Below, piece by piece: positions 17,659 to 25,829 of a DNA stretch of 64,000 bases. Source of the stretch: RGIG995 sp045543655 (GTDB taxonomy: Bacteria > Bacillota > Clostridia > Oscillospirales > UBA644); assembly GCA_045543655.1 (NCBI GenBank), contig JAZPXN010000047.1:1-64000 (forward strand), given 5' to 3'. The notes beneath the pieces are model-generated. The model was given only the letters and a program-made list of their open reading frames with translations. It was not told where the DNA came from and ran no database searches. Position 1 is the stretch's first letter. Each line of letters opens with the position of its first letter. Both the position numbers and the translations under genes were made by a program.

Positions 17659-17987
17659 CCGTAAAGGAATTGCGGACGGCCCTGGATCTCCAGGTTCTGT
17701 CCGAGCCCGATCCCGACCGCGCCGTCACCGGCGGCTATGCGGGAGACCTGCTCAGCTGGGTCATGGGCCGTGCCCAAAGCGGAGACGCCTGGGTCACCAT
17801 CATGACCAACCGCAATATCGTCGCCGTCGCATCTCTGGCCGATACGGCCTGCGTGATCGTCGCCGAGGATTCTGCGGTGGACGCGGACGTGGTCGCCCTT
17901 GCGGAAGGGAAGGACGTCAACCTTTACCGCAGCGGAGCGGATGCCTTCGCTCTCTGCTGTCGCATCGGCTCTCTTTTGGGCTTATGA
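17655..17987 (+). CDS. DRTGG-domain protein (second copy)
   Basis: A 110-aa DRTGG-like domain (MTVKELRTALDLQVLSEPD..GGYAGDLLSWVMGRAQSGDAW), a diverged relative of the protein at 15524. It starts by a four-base overlap with the Fe-S gene upstream and overlaps the PHP gene downstream in the same way. The chain of overlaps suggests these products are made in fixed ratio and act together. Function unknown; ligand binding is a guess from the domain. Confidence 0.78.
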   Translation: MTVKELRTALDLQVLSEPDPDRAVTGGYAGDLLSWVMGRAQSGDAWVTIMTNRNIVAVASLADTACVIVAEDSAVDADVVALAEGKDVNLYRSGADAFALCCRIGSLLGL

Positions 17988-18712
17988 ACCGATATTATTA
18001 CGATCTGCACGTACATTCCTGCCTTTCCCCCTGCGCCGACGACGATATGACCCCCGCCAACATTGCCGGGATGGCCTCCCTGAAAGGGCTGACCCTTCTG
18101 GCGCTGACCGATCATAACTCCTGCCGGAACTGCCCCGCCTTTTTCGAAGCGTGCAACGCCTTCGGAATCGTGCCGGTCCCCGGAATGGAGCTGACCACGG
18201 CGGAGGATATCCATTTGGTCGTTTTATTTCCCACGCTGGAACAGGCCCTGGCTTTCGATGAAGAGATCCACGGCCGGATCATTCCGGTCAAAAACCGGCC
18301 CGATATTTTTGGGAATCAGTGGATCGTGGACAGTGACGACAATCTTCTGGCAACGGAAGAAACCTTGCTGATCAACGCCACCGATCTGGATGTGGATTCC
18401 GCCATCGAACTGGTGGACCGTTACGGCGGTGCAGTCTATCCCGCCCACATCGACAGACCCTCCAACGGCATGATCGCCGTGTTGGGCTCCGTTCCCCCGG
18501 AGTATGGGTTTTCCTGCGTGGAATTCAACGATTACGGGCATCGGGAAAAGATCCTGGAAGAACAGGGACTGACCGGTTGCGTCACTCTGTGCTCTTCCGA
18601 CGCCCACGATCTCGGGCGGATCAACGAGGCGGAGCATTTTCTTGACCTGGAGGATGAACCCTATTCGTCCGCATTGGTTCGCCAACGGCTGATAGAGTTC
18701 CTGAAACGATGA
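17984..18712 (+). CDS. PHP-domain phosphoesterase
   Basis: A 242-aa PHP (polymerase and histidinol phosphatase) protein. Metal-binding motifs are visible: DLHVHSCLSPCADDD at the N-terminus (HxH), LTDHN near residue 43, a central HIDRPSNGMI, and SSDAHDL near the end. Such proteins are metal-dependent phosphoesterases. Position between a DRTGG protein and a GHKL ATPase suggests that it may hydrolyse a phosphorylated protein or small ligand in the same signalling set. It overlaps both neighbours by four bases. Confidence 0.85.
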   Translation: MNRYYYDLHVHSCLSPCADDDMTPANIAGMASLKGLTLLALTDHNSCRNCPAFFEACNAFGIVPVPGMELTTAEDIHLVVLFPTLEQALAFDEEIHGRIIPVKNRPDIFGNQWIVDSDDNLLATEETLLINATDLDVDSAIELVDRYGGAVYPAHIDRPSNGMIAVLGSVPPEYGFSCVEFNDYGHREKILEEQGLTGCVTLCSSDAHDLGRINEAEHFLDLEDEPYSSALVRQRLIEFLKR

Positions 18713-19269
18713 AAGAACTGTCTTTGAATATTCTGGATATTGCCCAGAATTCAGTCTCTGCCGGTGCAAAAAATATCCTGATTTCCCTGGAGGAGGATGC
18801 GAAAGGGCTTCTGACCCTGACCATTACCGACGACGGGAAGGGGATGGACCCGGAAATGGTCCGCACCGTCACCGATCCCTTCTGCACTACCCGTACCACC
18901 CGGAAGGTCGGTATGGGGATCCCCTTGCTGAAGCTGGCAAGTGAGCAGGCGGGGGGAAGCTTTTCCATCCGCTCGGTCTCCCGGGAGATTGACCCCGCAA
19001 ACTGCGGAACTACCGTGCAGGCTACCTTTGACACCACGAATATCGATTGCACTCCCCTGGGAGACGTGGTCGATACCATGGTCGTTCTGATCCAGGGACA
19101 CCCTGAGATCGATTATTTGTATCAGCATTCTGCTCCCGGCGGCACCGCCCGGCTCGATACCAAGGAGCTGCGGGAAGTGCTGGGAGAAGAAATATCCCTC
19201 GGGGAGTTTGAGATCCTTGAATGGATCCGCGGCTCTCTGGAGGAACAGTACCAAGCGTTTAAAAAATGA
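18709..19269 (+). CDS. GHKL ATP-binding protein (histidine-kinase-like ATPase domain)
   Basis: A 186-aa protein with a GHKL ATPase fold: N-box ILDIAQNSVSAGAKNI, G1 DDGKGMD, and KVGMGIPLLKLASEQAGG. It lacks a dimerisation/phospho-acceptor helix, so it is not a conventional histidine kinase. After the ATPase core an acidic C-terminal extension of about 60 residues ends in LEEQYQAFKK. It is the last gene of the overlapped cassette; the next gene has its own GGAGG ribosome-binding site after 28 bases. Confidence 0.8.
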   Translation: MKELSLNILDIAQNSVSAGAKNILISLEEDAKGLLTLTITDDGKGMDPEMVRTVTDPFCTTRTTRKVGMGIPLLKLASEQAGGSFSIRSVSREIDPANCGTTVQATFDTTNIDCTPLGDVVDTMVVLIQGHPEIDYLYQHSAPGGTARLDTKELREVLGEEISLGEFEILEWIRGSLEEQYQAFKK

Positions 19270-19297
19270 ATCATATAAAAATGGAGGCGTAAAATTC

Positions 19298-19669
19298 ATG
19301 AAAACTCTCGCGGAACTTGAAGCCATCAGAGAACGTATGAAGGGTAAGGTTGCTGTTCGTGAAACCAGCGACAATACCACCCGTATCGTTGTCGGTATGG
19401 CAACCTGCGGCATTGCCGCCGGCGCCCGTCCCGTCCTCAACGCCATTGCTGAGGAGGTTTCCAAACAGGGCTTGTCCGAAACCGTAACCGTCACCCAGAC
19501 CGGCTGCATTGGCCTTTGCCAATACGAGCCCATTGTCGAGGTGTACCAGACCGGCAAGGAAAAGGTCACCTACGTCAAGATGGATTCCGAGAAGGCTAAG
19601 AAAGTCATCGAAGAACACATCAAGGGCGGTAAGGTCGTTACCGAGTACACCATCAACGGCAACAAATAA
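19298..19669 (+). CDS. Thioredoxin-like (2Fe-2S) ferredoxin-domain protein
   Basis: A 123-aa protein related to the N-terminal domain of HydB and to NuoE. Only three of the four usual cluster cysteines are seen, C37 (MATCGIAAGARP), C70 and C74 (QTGCIGLC); stand-alone members of this family next to hydrogenase genes often look like this. Whether it binds a cluster is uncertain. The start at 19298 has an ATGGAGGCG ribosome-binding site; an in-frame extension upstream runs inside the ATPase gene. Confidence 0.82.
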   Translation: MKTLAELEAIRERMKGKVAVRETSDNTTRIVVGMATCGIAAGARPVLNAIAEEVSKQGLSETVTVTQTGCIGLCQYEPIVEVYQTGKEKVTYVKMDSEKAKKVIEEHIKGGKVVTEYTINGNK

Positions 19670-19688
19670 GTAAGGAGGAAGAAAATCA

Positions 19689-21512
19689 ATGATTCGCTCT
19701 CACGTTTTGATTTGCGGCGGCACCGGTTGTACTTCTTCCGGCAGCGCCAAGCTGCATACCAGACTCGAAGAAGAGATCAAGGCCAAAGGTCTTGAAAACG
19801 AAGTCAAGGTCGTTCAGACCGGTTGCTTCGGTCTCTGCGCTCTGGGCCCCATCATGATCGTCTATCCCGACGGCACCTTCTACAGCATGGTCAAGGAAGA
19901 GGATCTCCCCGAAATCGTAGAGGAGCACCTTCTCAAGGGCCGTCCCGTTGATCGCCTGGTTTACAAAGACAAGGCCGACGACGTGGTTGCCGAAGCGGAA
20001 GCCCACTATTCTCTGAACGAAACCGCTTTCTATAAGAAGCAAATGCGCGTTGCGCTCCGGAACTGCGGCGTCATTGACCCCGAAATCATCGACGAATACA
20101 TCGCCATGGACGGTTATAAGGCCCTGGGTAAGGTCCTGACCGAGATGACCCCCGAAGACGTGATTCAGACCATGCTCGACTCCGGTCTTCGCGGCCGCGG
20201 CGGCGCCGGCTTCCCCACCGGTATGAAGTGGAAATTTGCCCGCGCTTCCCAGTCCGATAAGAAATTCGTCTGCTGTAACGCCGACGAAGGCGACCCCGGT
20301 GCGTTCATGGACCGTTCCGTCCTGGAGGGCGACCCCCACGCCGTCATCGAGGCTATGGCCATCGCTGCCTACGCTATCGGTGCCGACCAAGGTTACGTTT
20401 ACATCCGTGCGGAATACCCCATCGCCGTTAAGCGTCTTTCCATTGCCATTGAGCAGGCCCGTGAATACGGCCTTCTGGGCGAAAATATCTTTGGCACCGG
20501 ATTCAACTTCAATCTTGATATCCGTCTTGGCGCCGGCGCCTTCGTCTGCGGTGAAGAAACCGCTCTGATGACCTCCATTGAGGGTCACCGCGGTGAACCC
20601 AGACCCCGTCCTCCCTTCCCCGCCGTTAAGGGTCTGTTTGCTCAGCCCACCGTTCTGAACAACGTTGAAACCTACGCCAACATCCCCCAGATCATCCTGA
20701 AGGGTGTGGATTGGTTCCGTTCCATCGGTACCGAAAAGAGCAAGGGCACCAAGGTCTTCGCGCTCGGCGGTAAGATCACCAACACCGGTCTGGTTGAGGT
20801 TCCCATGGGTACTCCCCTGCGGACCATCATCGAAGAGATCGGCGGCGGCATCCCCAACGGCAAGAAGTTCAAGGCCGCTCAGACCGGCGGTCCTTCCGGC
20901 GGTTGTATCCCCGCGGAGCATCTCGACGTTCCCATCGACTACGATAACCTGATCGCCATCGGTTCTATGATGGGCTCCGGCGGTCTGATCGTTATGGACG
21001 AAGACAACTGTATGGTTGACATCGCCAAGTTCTTCCTGGAATTCACCGTGGACGAATCCTGCGGTAAGTGTACTCCCTGCCGGATCGGTACTCGCCGTCT
21101 GCTGGAAATGCTGACCAAGATCACCGACGGTAAGGCCACCCTGGAAGATCTGGACAAGATGGAAGAGCTGTGCTACTACATCAAGGAAAACTCTCTCTGC
21201 GGTCTGGGTCAGACGGCTCCCAACCCCGTTCTGTCCACCCTGAAGTTCTTCCGCGACGAATACGTTGCTCATATCGTCGATAAGACCTGTCCTGCCGGCG
21301 TTTGTAAGAACCTTCTGAAATACAGCGTCGTTTCCGATCAGTGCTTCGGCTGCGGTATGTGTATGCGTGCCTGCCCCGCCGGCGCCATCTACGTTACCGA
21401 CTACACCGCTCCCGGTAAGAAGAAGCCCGCCGTGGCGATCGATACCGATAAGTGCGTGAAGTGCGGTGCTTGTATCGGAACCTGTAAGTTCAAGGCTATT
21501 ATTAAGAAATAA
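19689..21512 (+). CDS. hydB: NuoF-like NADH/flavin subunit of trimeric hydrogenase (HydB type)
   Basis: A 607-aa soluble subunit: N-terminal thioredoxin-like [2Fe-2S] domain (C9, C14, C46, C50), an FMN/NAD-binding NuoF core at about 130-480 with GRGGAGFPTGMKWKF and CNADEGDPGAF, the [4Fe-4S] motif ESCGKCTPCRIGTRRL, and two C-terminal [4Fe-4S] ferredoxin motifs. This is the arrangement in HydB of electron-bifurcating or NADH-linked [FeFe] hydrogenases, where the flavin exchanges electrons with NAD(H) and ferredoxin. It is followed after 14 bases by hydA. Confidence 0.93.
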   Translation: MIRSHVLICGGTGCTSSGSAKLHTRLEEEIKAKGLENEVKVVQTGCFGLCALGPIMIVYPDGTFYSMVKEEDLPEIVEEHLLKGRPVDRLVYKDKADDVVAEAEAHYSLNETAFYKKQMRVALRNCGVIDPEIIDEYIAMDGYKALGKVLTEMTPEDVIQTMLDSGLRGRGGAGFPTGMKWKFARASQSDKKFVCCNADEGDPGAFMDRSVLEGDPHAVIEAMAIAAYAIGADQGYVYIRAEYPIAVKRLSIAIEQAREYGLLGENIFGTGFNFNLDIRLGAGAFVCGEETALMTSIEGHRGEPRPRPPFPAVKGLFAQPTVLNNVETYANIPQIILKGVDWFRSIGTEKSKGTKVFALGGKITNTGLVEVPMGTPLRTIIEEIGGGIPNGKKFKAAQTGGPSGGCIPAEHLDVPIDYDNLIAIGSMMGSGGLIVMDEDNCMVDIAKFFLEFTVDESCGKCTPCRIGTRRLLEMLTKITDGKATLEDLDKMEELCYYIKENSLCGLGQTAPNPVLSTLKFFRDEYVAHIVDKTCPAGVCKNLLKYSVVSDQCFGCGMCMRACPAGAIYVTDYTAPGKKKPAVAIDTDKCVKCGACIGTCKFKAIIKK

Positions 21513-21526
21513 GCAGGTTTCTGGAA

Positions 21527-23266
21527 ATGGCTGACGTAAATCTGAAAATTAACGGCATCCCCGTAACCGTTCCTGCCGGAACCACCATTCTCGAGGCTGC
21601 CAATCAAGCCGGTGTCAAAATTCCGACGCTGTGCTTCCTGAAAGATATCAATGCGATCGGCGCTTGCCGTATCTGCATCTGCGAAGTCAAGGGCGCCCGC
21701 GCTCTGGCTGCCGCCTGCGTTTATCCCGTTGCGGAAGGCATGGAAGTCTTCACCGATACCCCCAAGGTCATCGCTTCCCGCAAGACTACCCTCGAACTGA
21801 TCCTTTCCAACCACGATATGAGATGCCTTTCCTGCCCCCGCAGCCAGAACTGCGAGCTGCAGAAGCTGGCCCTCGAATACGGCGTTGATTGCGATCGTTT
21901 CCAGGGTGCGAAGACTCCTTCCGAGCTGGAAAACACCAACCCCTACCTGATCCGCGACAACGGCAAGTGCATTCTCTGCCGCCGTTGCTCTGCCGTCTGC
22001 CGTCATAATCAGGGCGTCGGCGTGATCGGTGCCAACGAACGTGGCTTCAATACCCACATCGGCTGTGCCTTCGATCTGGATCTGGCTGACGTTTCCTGCA
22101 TCGGCTGCGGTCAGTGTACCGTCGTTTGCCCCACCGGCGCTCTGGTGGAAAAGGACGATACCGATCTGGTCTTCAAGGCCATTGCCGATCCTTCCAAGCA
22201 CGTGGTCGTTGCTCCCGCTCCTTCCATCCGCGTCCAGATCGGCGAAGAATTCGGCGATCCCATCGGCACCAATGCGGAAGGCAAGCTGGTTGCTTCTCTC
22301 CGCCGCCTGGGCTTCGATTCCGTGGTTGACGTTGACGTCGCCGCCGACATCACCATCATCGAAGAAGGTACCGAATTCCTTAACCGGGTTCAGAACGGTG
22401 GCGCTCTGCCCCTGATCACCTCCTGCTCTCCCGGCTGGATCAAGTACTGCGAGCATTACTATCCCGAATTTATTCCCAACCTTTCTTCCTGCAAATCTCC
22501 CCAGGGTATGTACGGCGCTCTTATGAAGTCCTACTACGCTGAAAAGATGGGCTGGGATCCCAAAGACGTCTTCGTCGTCAGCATCATGCCCTGCACCGCC
22601 AAAAAGTTCGAACGGACCCGCGACGGTTATAAGGTGGACGGTCTGAACGATATCGACGCCGCTCTGACCACCCGCGAACTGGCCAAGATGATCCGCAAAG
22701 CTGGTATTATCTGGGACAAACTCCCCGAAGAACAGTTCGATCCCCTCTTTGGTCTGGCCACCGGTGCCGGCCACATCTTCGGCGCTTCCGGCGGTGTTAT
22801 GGAGGCTGCTCTCCGTACCGTCGTTGAAAAGCTGGAGAAGAAGGAACTGGCTTCCGTCGATTTCACTGCCGTCCGCGGTATGGAAGGCGTCAAGGAAGCT
22901 ACCCTCAACGTTGCCGGTATGGACGTGAAGATCGCCGTCGTCAGCGGTACGGCCAACGCCGGTCGCCTCCTCGACAAGATCAAGGCCGGTGAAGCGGAAT
23001 ACCACTTCATCGAGGTCATGGCTTGCCCCGGCGGCTGTGTCAACGGTGGCGGTCAGCCCATTCACGACGCTTACACCCGTGCCAACGTGGATATCCGCGG
23101 TCTGCGCGCCCAGGCTCTTTACAGCCAGGATGCCGCCTGCGCCGTCCGGAAATCCCACGAGTCCCCCATCGTCAAGGAGATCTACGATTCTTACCTCGGC
23201 GAGCCCGGCGGACACAAGGCTCACCACCTCCTGCACACCACCTACGTGGCCCGCAAGAAGTATTGA
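21527..23266 (+). CDS. hydA: Catalytic subunit of NADH-linked [FeFe] hydrogenase (HydA type)
   Basis: The 579-aa catalytic subunit makes or consumes H2. In order: plant-type [2Fe-2S] domain (C36, C47, C50, C64), His-Cys [4Fe-4S] site (H96, C100, C103, C109), two [4Fe-4S] motifs (C148-C158, C191-C201), then the H-cluster domain with L1 TSCSPGW near 298, L2 MPCTAKKFE near 354 and L3 EVMACPGGCVNGGG near 496. L1 has Ser where many monomeric enzymes have a second Cys. The maturases HydE, HydF and HydG are not in this window. A terminator follows, closing the ten-gene operon. Confidence 0.95.
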   Translation: MADVNLKINGIPVTVPAGTTILEAANQAGVKIPTLCFLKDINAIGACRICICEVKGARALAAACVYPVAEGMEVFTDTPKVIASRKTTLELILSNHDMRCLSCPRSQNCELQKLALEYGVDCDRFQGAKTPSELENTNPYLIRDNGKCILCRRCSAVCRHNQGVGVIGANERGFNTHIGCAFDLDLADVSCIGCGQCTVVCPTGALVEKDDTDLVFKAIADPSKHVVVAPAPSIRVQIGEEFGDPIGTNAEGKLVASLRRLGFDSVVDVDVAADITIIEEGTEFLNRVQNGGALPLITSCSPGWIKYCEHYYPEFIPNLSSCKSPQGMYGALMKSYYAEKMGWDPKDVFVVSIMPCTAKKFERTRDGYKVDGLNDIDAALTTRELAKMIRKAGIIWDKLPEEQFDPLFGLATGAGHIFGASGGVMEAALRTVVEKLEKKELASVDFTAVRGMEGVKEATLNVAGMDVKIAVVSGTANAGRLLDKIKAGEAEYHFIEVMACPGGCVNGGGQPIHDAYTRANVDIRGLRAQALYSQDAACAVRKSHESPIVKEIYDSYLGEPGGHKAHHLLHTTYVARKKY

Positions 23267-23299
23267 GTTATTGTTGACTGACCTCTGAATAACGAAATG

Positions 23300-23339
23300 C
23301 CTTCCGGAATCATCCCGATCCCGGAAGGTCTCTTTTTTT
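23300..23339 (+). terminator. Terminator of the hydrogenase operon
   Basis: Stem CCTTCCGG / CCGGAAGG with a 13-base loop, followed by a TCTTTTTTT tract. Confidence 0.88.
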
Positions 23340-23392
23340 GTTACGTTTGTGGGAAATTTTAGTATTTTGAAGAAAGAAAAAATTATAAAAAT

Positions 23393-23415
23393 TTCGCAGA
23401 GGTAGAAACTCTGCG
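23393..23415 (+). repeat. Left inverted repeat (possible recombinase core site)
   Basis: A 23-bp sequence identical, in reverse complement, to 23675-23697. It is itself a partial palindrome: arms TTCGCAGAG and CTCTGCGAA (the right arm extends to 23417) around the asymmetric 7-bp core GTAGAAA. Two short inverted arms around a 6-8 bp core is the shape of a tyrosine-recombinase crossover site. Confidence 0.8.
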
Positions 23416-23450
23416 AAGAACCGTGGTGCAAGCGCAGGCGTTTTCCCGGA

Positions 23451-23538
23451 TTGACGGCGTTTTTGACGGCGCATAGATTCGGTTATAACGAAAAAAATCC
23501 CACCGCTCTCCTTAAAAATTGACGGCAAATAAGACGGC
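23451..23538 (+). promoter_or_regulatory. Paired direct repeats, candidate regulator-binding sites
   Basis: TTGACGGC occurs at 23451, 23463 and 23519, and AAGACGGC at 23531. They form two pairs, each of two octamers separated by 4 bp (12-bp period, about one helical turn), 68 bp apart. Such paired direct repeats are typical of response-regulator boxes. They lie within the candidate invertible segment, upstream of the promoter. Confidence 0.5.
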
Positions 23539-23638
23539 AATAAAGTAATTTTTAATCAAAATCCTCCGAATAATTATGTATTTCACAATGAAAAATGCAA
23601 CAATTTTGTTATTTTTTATTGTTTGAACTGGAAAAGTG

Positions 23639-23667
23639 TTGCATTTCTCTTGAAAATGTGCTATAAT
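23639..23667 (+). promoter_or_regulatory. Promoter of the SipW-type secreted-protein gene
   Basis: TTGCAT at 23639 and TATAAT at 23662 (with a TG extension) are 17 bp apart. Transcription would begin at about 23674, so the right inverted repeat would form a hairpin at the very 5' end of the RNA. Confidence 0.7.
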
Positions 23668-23674
23668 ATTCTCC

Positions 23675-23697
23675 CGCAGAGTTTCTACCTCTGCGAA
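23675..23697 (-). repeat. Right inverted repeat (possible recombinase core site)
   Basis: Reverse complement of the 23-bp sequence at 23393. The arms are CGCAGAG and CTCTGCGAA around the core TTTCTAC. The core is asymmetric and in opposite orientation to that of the left copy, which would direct inversion rather than deletion. Confidence 0.8.
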
Positions 23698-23731
23698 GAA
23701 ATCATATCCAATTTTAATAGGAGGAAAGTGT

Positions 23732-25771
23732 ATGAAACACACAAAAAAAGCATTATTTGCAAGCGCCTTATCCTTGCTGCTCTGCATTTCAATGCTGGTC
23801 GGCACCACCTTCGCGTGGTTCACCGACTCCGTAACCACCGGTGTGAATGTGATCAAGTCTGGCACTTTGGATATTGAATTGGAATATTCAAAGGATATGA
23901 CGACCTGGGCACCCGCTGCCGGCGTGGCAAACATTATCAATCCCGACGCCCGTTGGGAACCCGGTTATACCGAAGTCGTTTACCTTCGGATTACCAACAA
24001 GGGCGATCTGGCTCTGAAGTATCAGTTCATGATGAATATCGTGGATACCGTCATCGGCAAGAGCGTTCTGGGCAACGACATCAACCTTGCGGATTACCTG
24101 AAGTACGATATCGTCGATGCAACTGCTGCTTTCGAGAATCGTGCCGCCGCTCTGGATGCGGTTGAACAGGAAAACAACCTGGTCGGCGAAACCGTTTCCG
24201 GTGAAATGACGACGAAAGATGAGACCAAAACCCTTGCCCTCATCGTTTATATGCCCGAAACCGTAGGCAACGAAGCCAATTACCGTGGAGTCGCTCCTTC
24301 TATCGACCTGACCTTCACCCTGTTGGCTACCCAGCACACCTATGAATCCGACTCCTTCGGCAATCAGTACGATAAGGATGCTACCTATCCTGCAGTAGAC
24401 GTTAAAAAGGTAGGGAGCGATGAGAAATCCCTGACTGCCGGCGATGTTACCGTTGTTGTTCCGGGGCAGAGCGTTGCTTCTACTTACACCCTGGAAGTGA
24501 CTAATAAGCACGAGCAAACGAATGATGCCGGCGAAACCACCGTGTCCTATGACATCAACCTGCTGAAGGATGGTGTGAAGGTTCAGTCGGTTAACGGTGT
24601 GACCTATAAAGTACAAATCGCAGTGGGTGAAAATAAGGAAATCGTCGGAATCACTCACAACGGTGAGGCCGTAACCGGTTATTCCTATTCTTCGCCTGAA
24701 GGAAAGGTTTCCTTTGAGACCGACTCTTTCAGCCCCTTTACGGTCACGTATAAGAGCCAGGCCGCTAAGGTTGGCGACACTGTTTACTATACGATTGACG
24801 ATGCAATCGCAAACTGGAACAACAATACTACCCTCACCCTTCTGGATGACGTTACGCTTTCCGACGTCGTTACGCTCAAATCTACCGAGTATCATGTCCT
24901 GAATCTCAGCAAATACACGATGACTGCTGCCTCCAAAAAGGATGCAATCCAGATTGAAACCTGCGGAAGATCCAATGCGAGTTATGCGTTGGACATTAAG
25001 GCGGATGCGACCAACCCCGGTGGGGTTACTGCTTCCGGCAAGGCAATCGTGCGTACTGCCGGGAAATCCGGTGTTAAAGACCGTCCCATCATTCGGTTCT
25101 ATGCAGGTGTATTTAATGCTTCCTATATCGTATATCATAGCGGAAGCAATGGTACCAATTGTCCCCAGTTCCAATTCCATGGCGGTGAATTCAATGGTAC
25201 AATTTATACCAATCGTACTCTGAACCAGTTCTACGGCGGGACTTTCAATGGTAGTTTGATGATGTCTGTCGACTCTTCCGCTTATGCGTTGATCAGAGGC
25301 GGTACTTTCAAGCAATTGTCCAATTTGTATATGTCTGCTTTGAACAGCGGTAAGTTTACGATAGGTTCTGCTAAGGGTGTGTACGACAGAGAAGTATATA
25401 TCAACGACGACGGCTATTATGTTGTAGCGACCGCTACTCCTTATATTGAAGCCGCTGTTGTCAAAGCTCCCGGCACAAATGACTATTTGAAATACAGTAA
25501 GGTTGCCACCGAGGGTGTGTTGAAGTATACCGATGTGTATGAGGCTCTTAAAAAGAACTCCAGCGCCACTATAGCGGTCTACGTTGATTCCCTGGATATG
25601 ACTGGCAATGCCTATAAGGGAACGATGAATATCACCGACACTCTTACGGTTACCTTTGCCGAAGGCACCACCCCCGCCTGGAAGGTGGCTTCTGCCGTTG
25701 GCGGAAAAACTGTAGACTATACCGATTCCATATCCAACGGTGTTGTGACACGCGTGTATACTGTTGGTTAA
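23732..25771 (+). CDS. SipW-dependent type secreted protein, TasA-like N-terminus with beta-solenoid-like C-terminal half
   Basis: The 679-aa product starts with the signal peptide form LLLCISMLVGTTFAWFTDSVT that marks SipW-dependent secreted proteins (TasA/camelysin type), followed by a TasA-like beta-sandwich (about 30-210: SGTLDIELEYSKD, EPGYTEVVYLRITNKGDLALKY). A middle domain (about 210-340) and a run of GGEFNG / GGTFNG / RGGTFK motifs at about 480-540 suggest a right-handed beta-solenoid. There is no C-terminal anchor, so it is probably a matrix or fibre component. AGGAGG precedes the ATG. The 3' half is visibly more AT-rich than neighbouring genes. No sipW-type peptidase is in the window. 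Confidence 0.8.
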   Translation: MKHTKKALFASALSLLLCISMLVGTTFAWFTDSVTTGVNVIKSGTLDIELEYSKDMTTWAPAAGVANIINPDARWEPGYTEVVYLRITNKGDLALKYQFMMNIVDTVIGKSVLGNDINLADYLKYDIVDATAAFENRAAALDAVEQENNLVGETVSGEMTTKDETKTLALIVYMPETVGNEANYRGVAPSIDLTFTLLATQHTYESDSFGNQYDKDATYPAVDVKKVGSDEKSLTAGDVTVVVPGQSVASTYTLEVTNKHEQTNDAGETTVSYDINLLKDGVKVQSVNGVTYKVQIAVGENKEIVGITHNGEAVTGYSYSSPEGKVSFETDSFSPFTVTYKSQAAKVGDTVYYTIDDAIANWNNNTTLTLLDDVTLSDVVTLKSTEYHVLNLSKYTMTAASKKDAIQIETCGRSNASYALDIKADATNPGGVTASGKAIVRTAGKSGVKDRPIIRFYAGVFNASYIVYHSGSNGTNCPQFQFHGGEFNGTIYTNRTLNQFYGGTFNGSLMMSVDSSAYALIRGGTFKQLSNLYMSALNSGKFTIGSAKGVYDREVYINDDGYYVVATATPYIEAAVVKAPGTNDYLKYSKVATEGVLKYTDVYEALKKNSSATIAVYVDSLDMTGNAYKGTMNITDTLTVTFAEGTTPAWKVASAVGGKTVDYTDSISNGVVTRVYTVG

Positions 25772-25792
25772 ACAATTTAGGTTAGAATAATA

Positions 25793-25829
25793 AGATCCGC
25801 CCGAGAATTTTCGGGCGGATCTGTTTTTA
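25793..25829. terminator. Bidirectional intrinsic terminator
   Basis: A 12-bp stem (AGATCCGCCCGA / TCGGGCGGATCT) followed by GTTTTT on the plus strand, between two convergent genes; it overlaps the stop codon of the minus-strand gene. Confidence 0.9.

Larger units (their letters stand above)
23393..23697. other. Candidate invertible promoter segment (phase-variation switch)
   Basis: This 305-bp non-coding segment is bounded by 23-bp inverted repeats and contains the only recognisable promoter of the downstream secreted-protein gene, close to the right repeat and pointing outward. Recombination between the repeats would flip the promoter away from the gene. That is the plan of known phase-variable promoters. 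No recombinase gene is in the window, so one acting from elsewhere would be needed. Observation: the repeats and promoter; inference: inversion. Confidence 0.5.

Noticed and set aside
23393..23417. Left inverted repeat as an intrinsic terminator
   Set aside because: The stem is not followed by a T tract on either strand in the required position, and the hydrogenase operon already has a good terminator at 23300.
19686..23431. Long minus-strand open frames opposite hydB and hydA (528 and 676 codons)
   Set aside because: They mirror well-supported hydrogenase genes, have compositions typical of antisense frames, and have no ribosome-binding sites. The second begins in the left inverted repeat region by chance.
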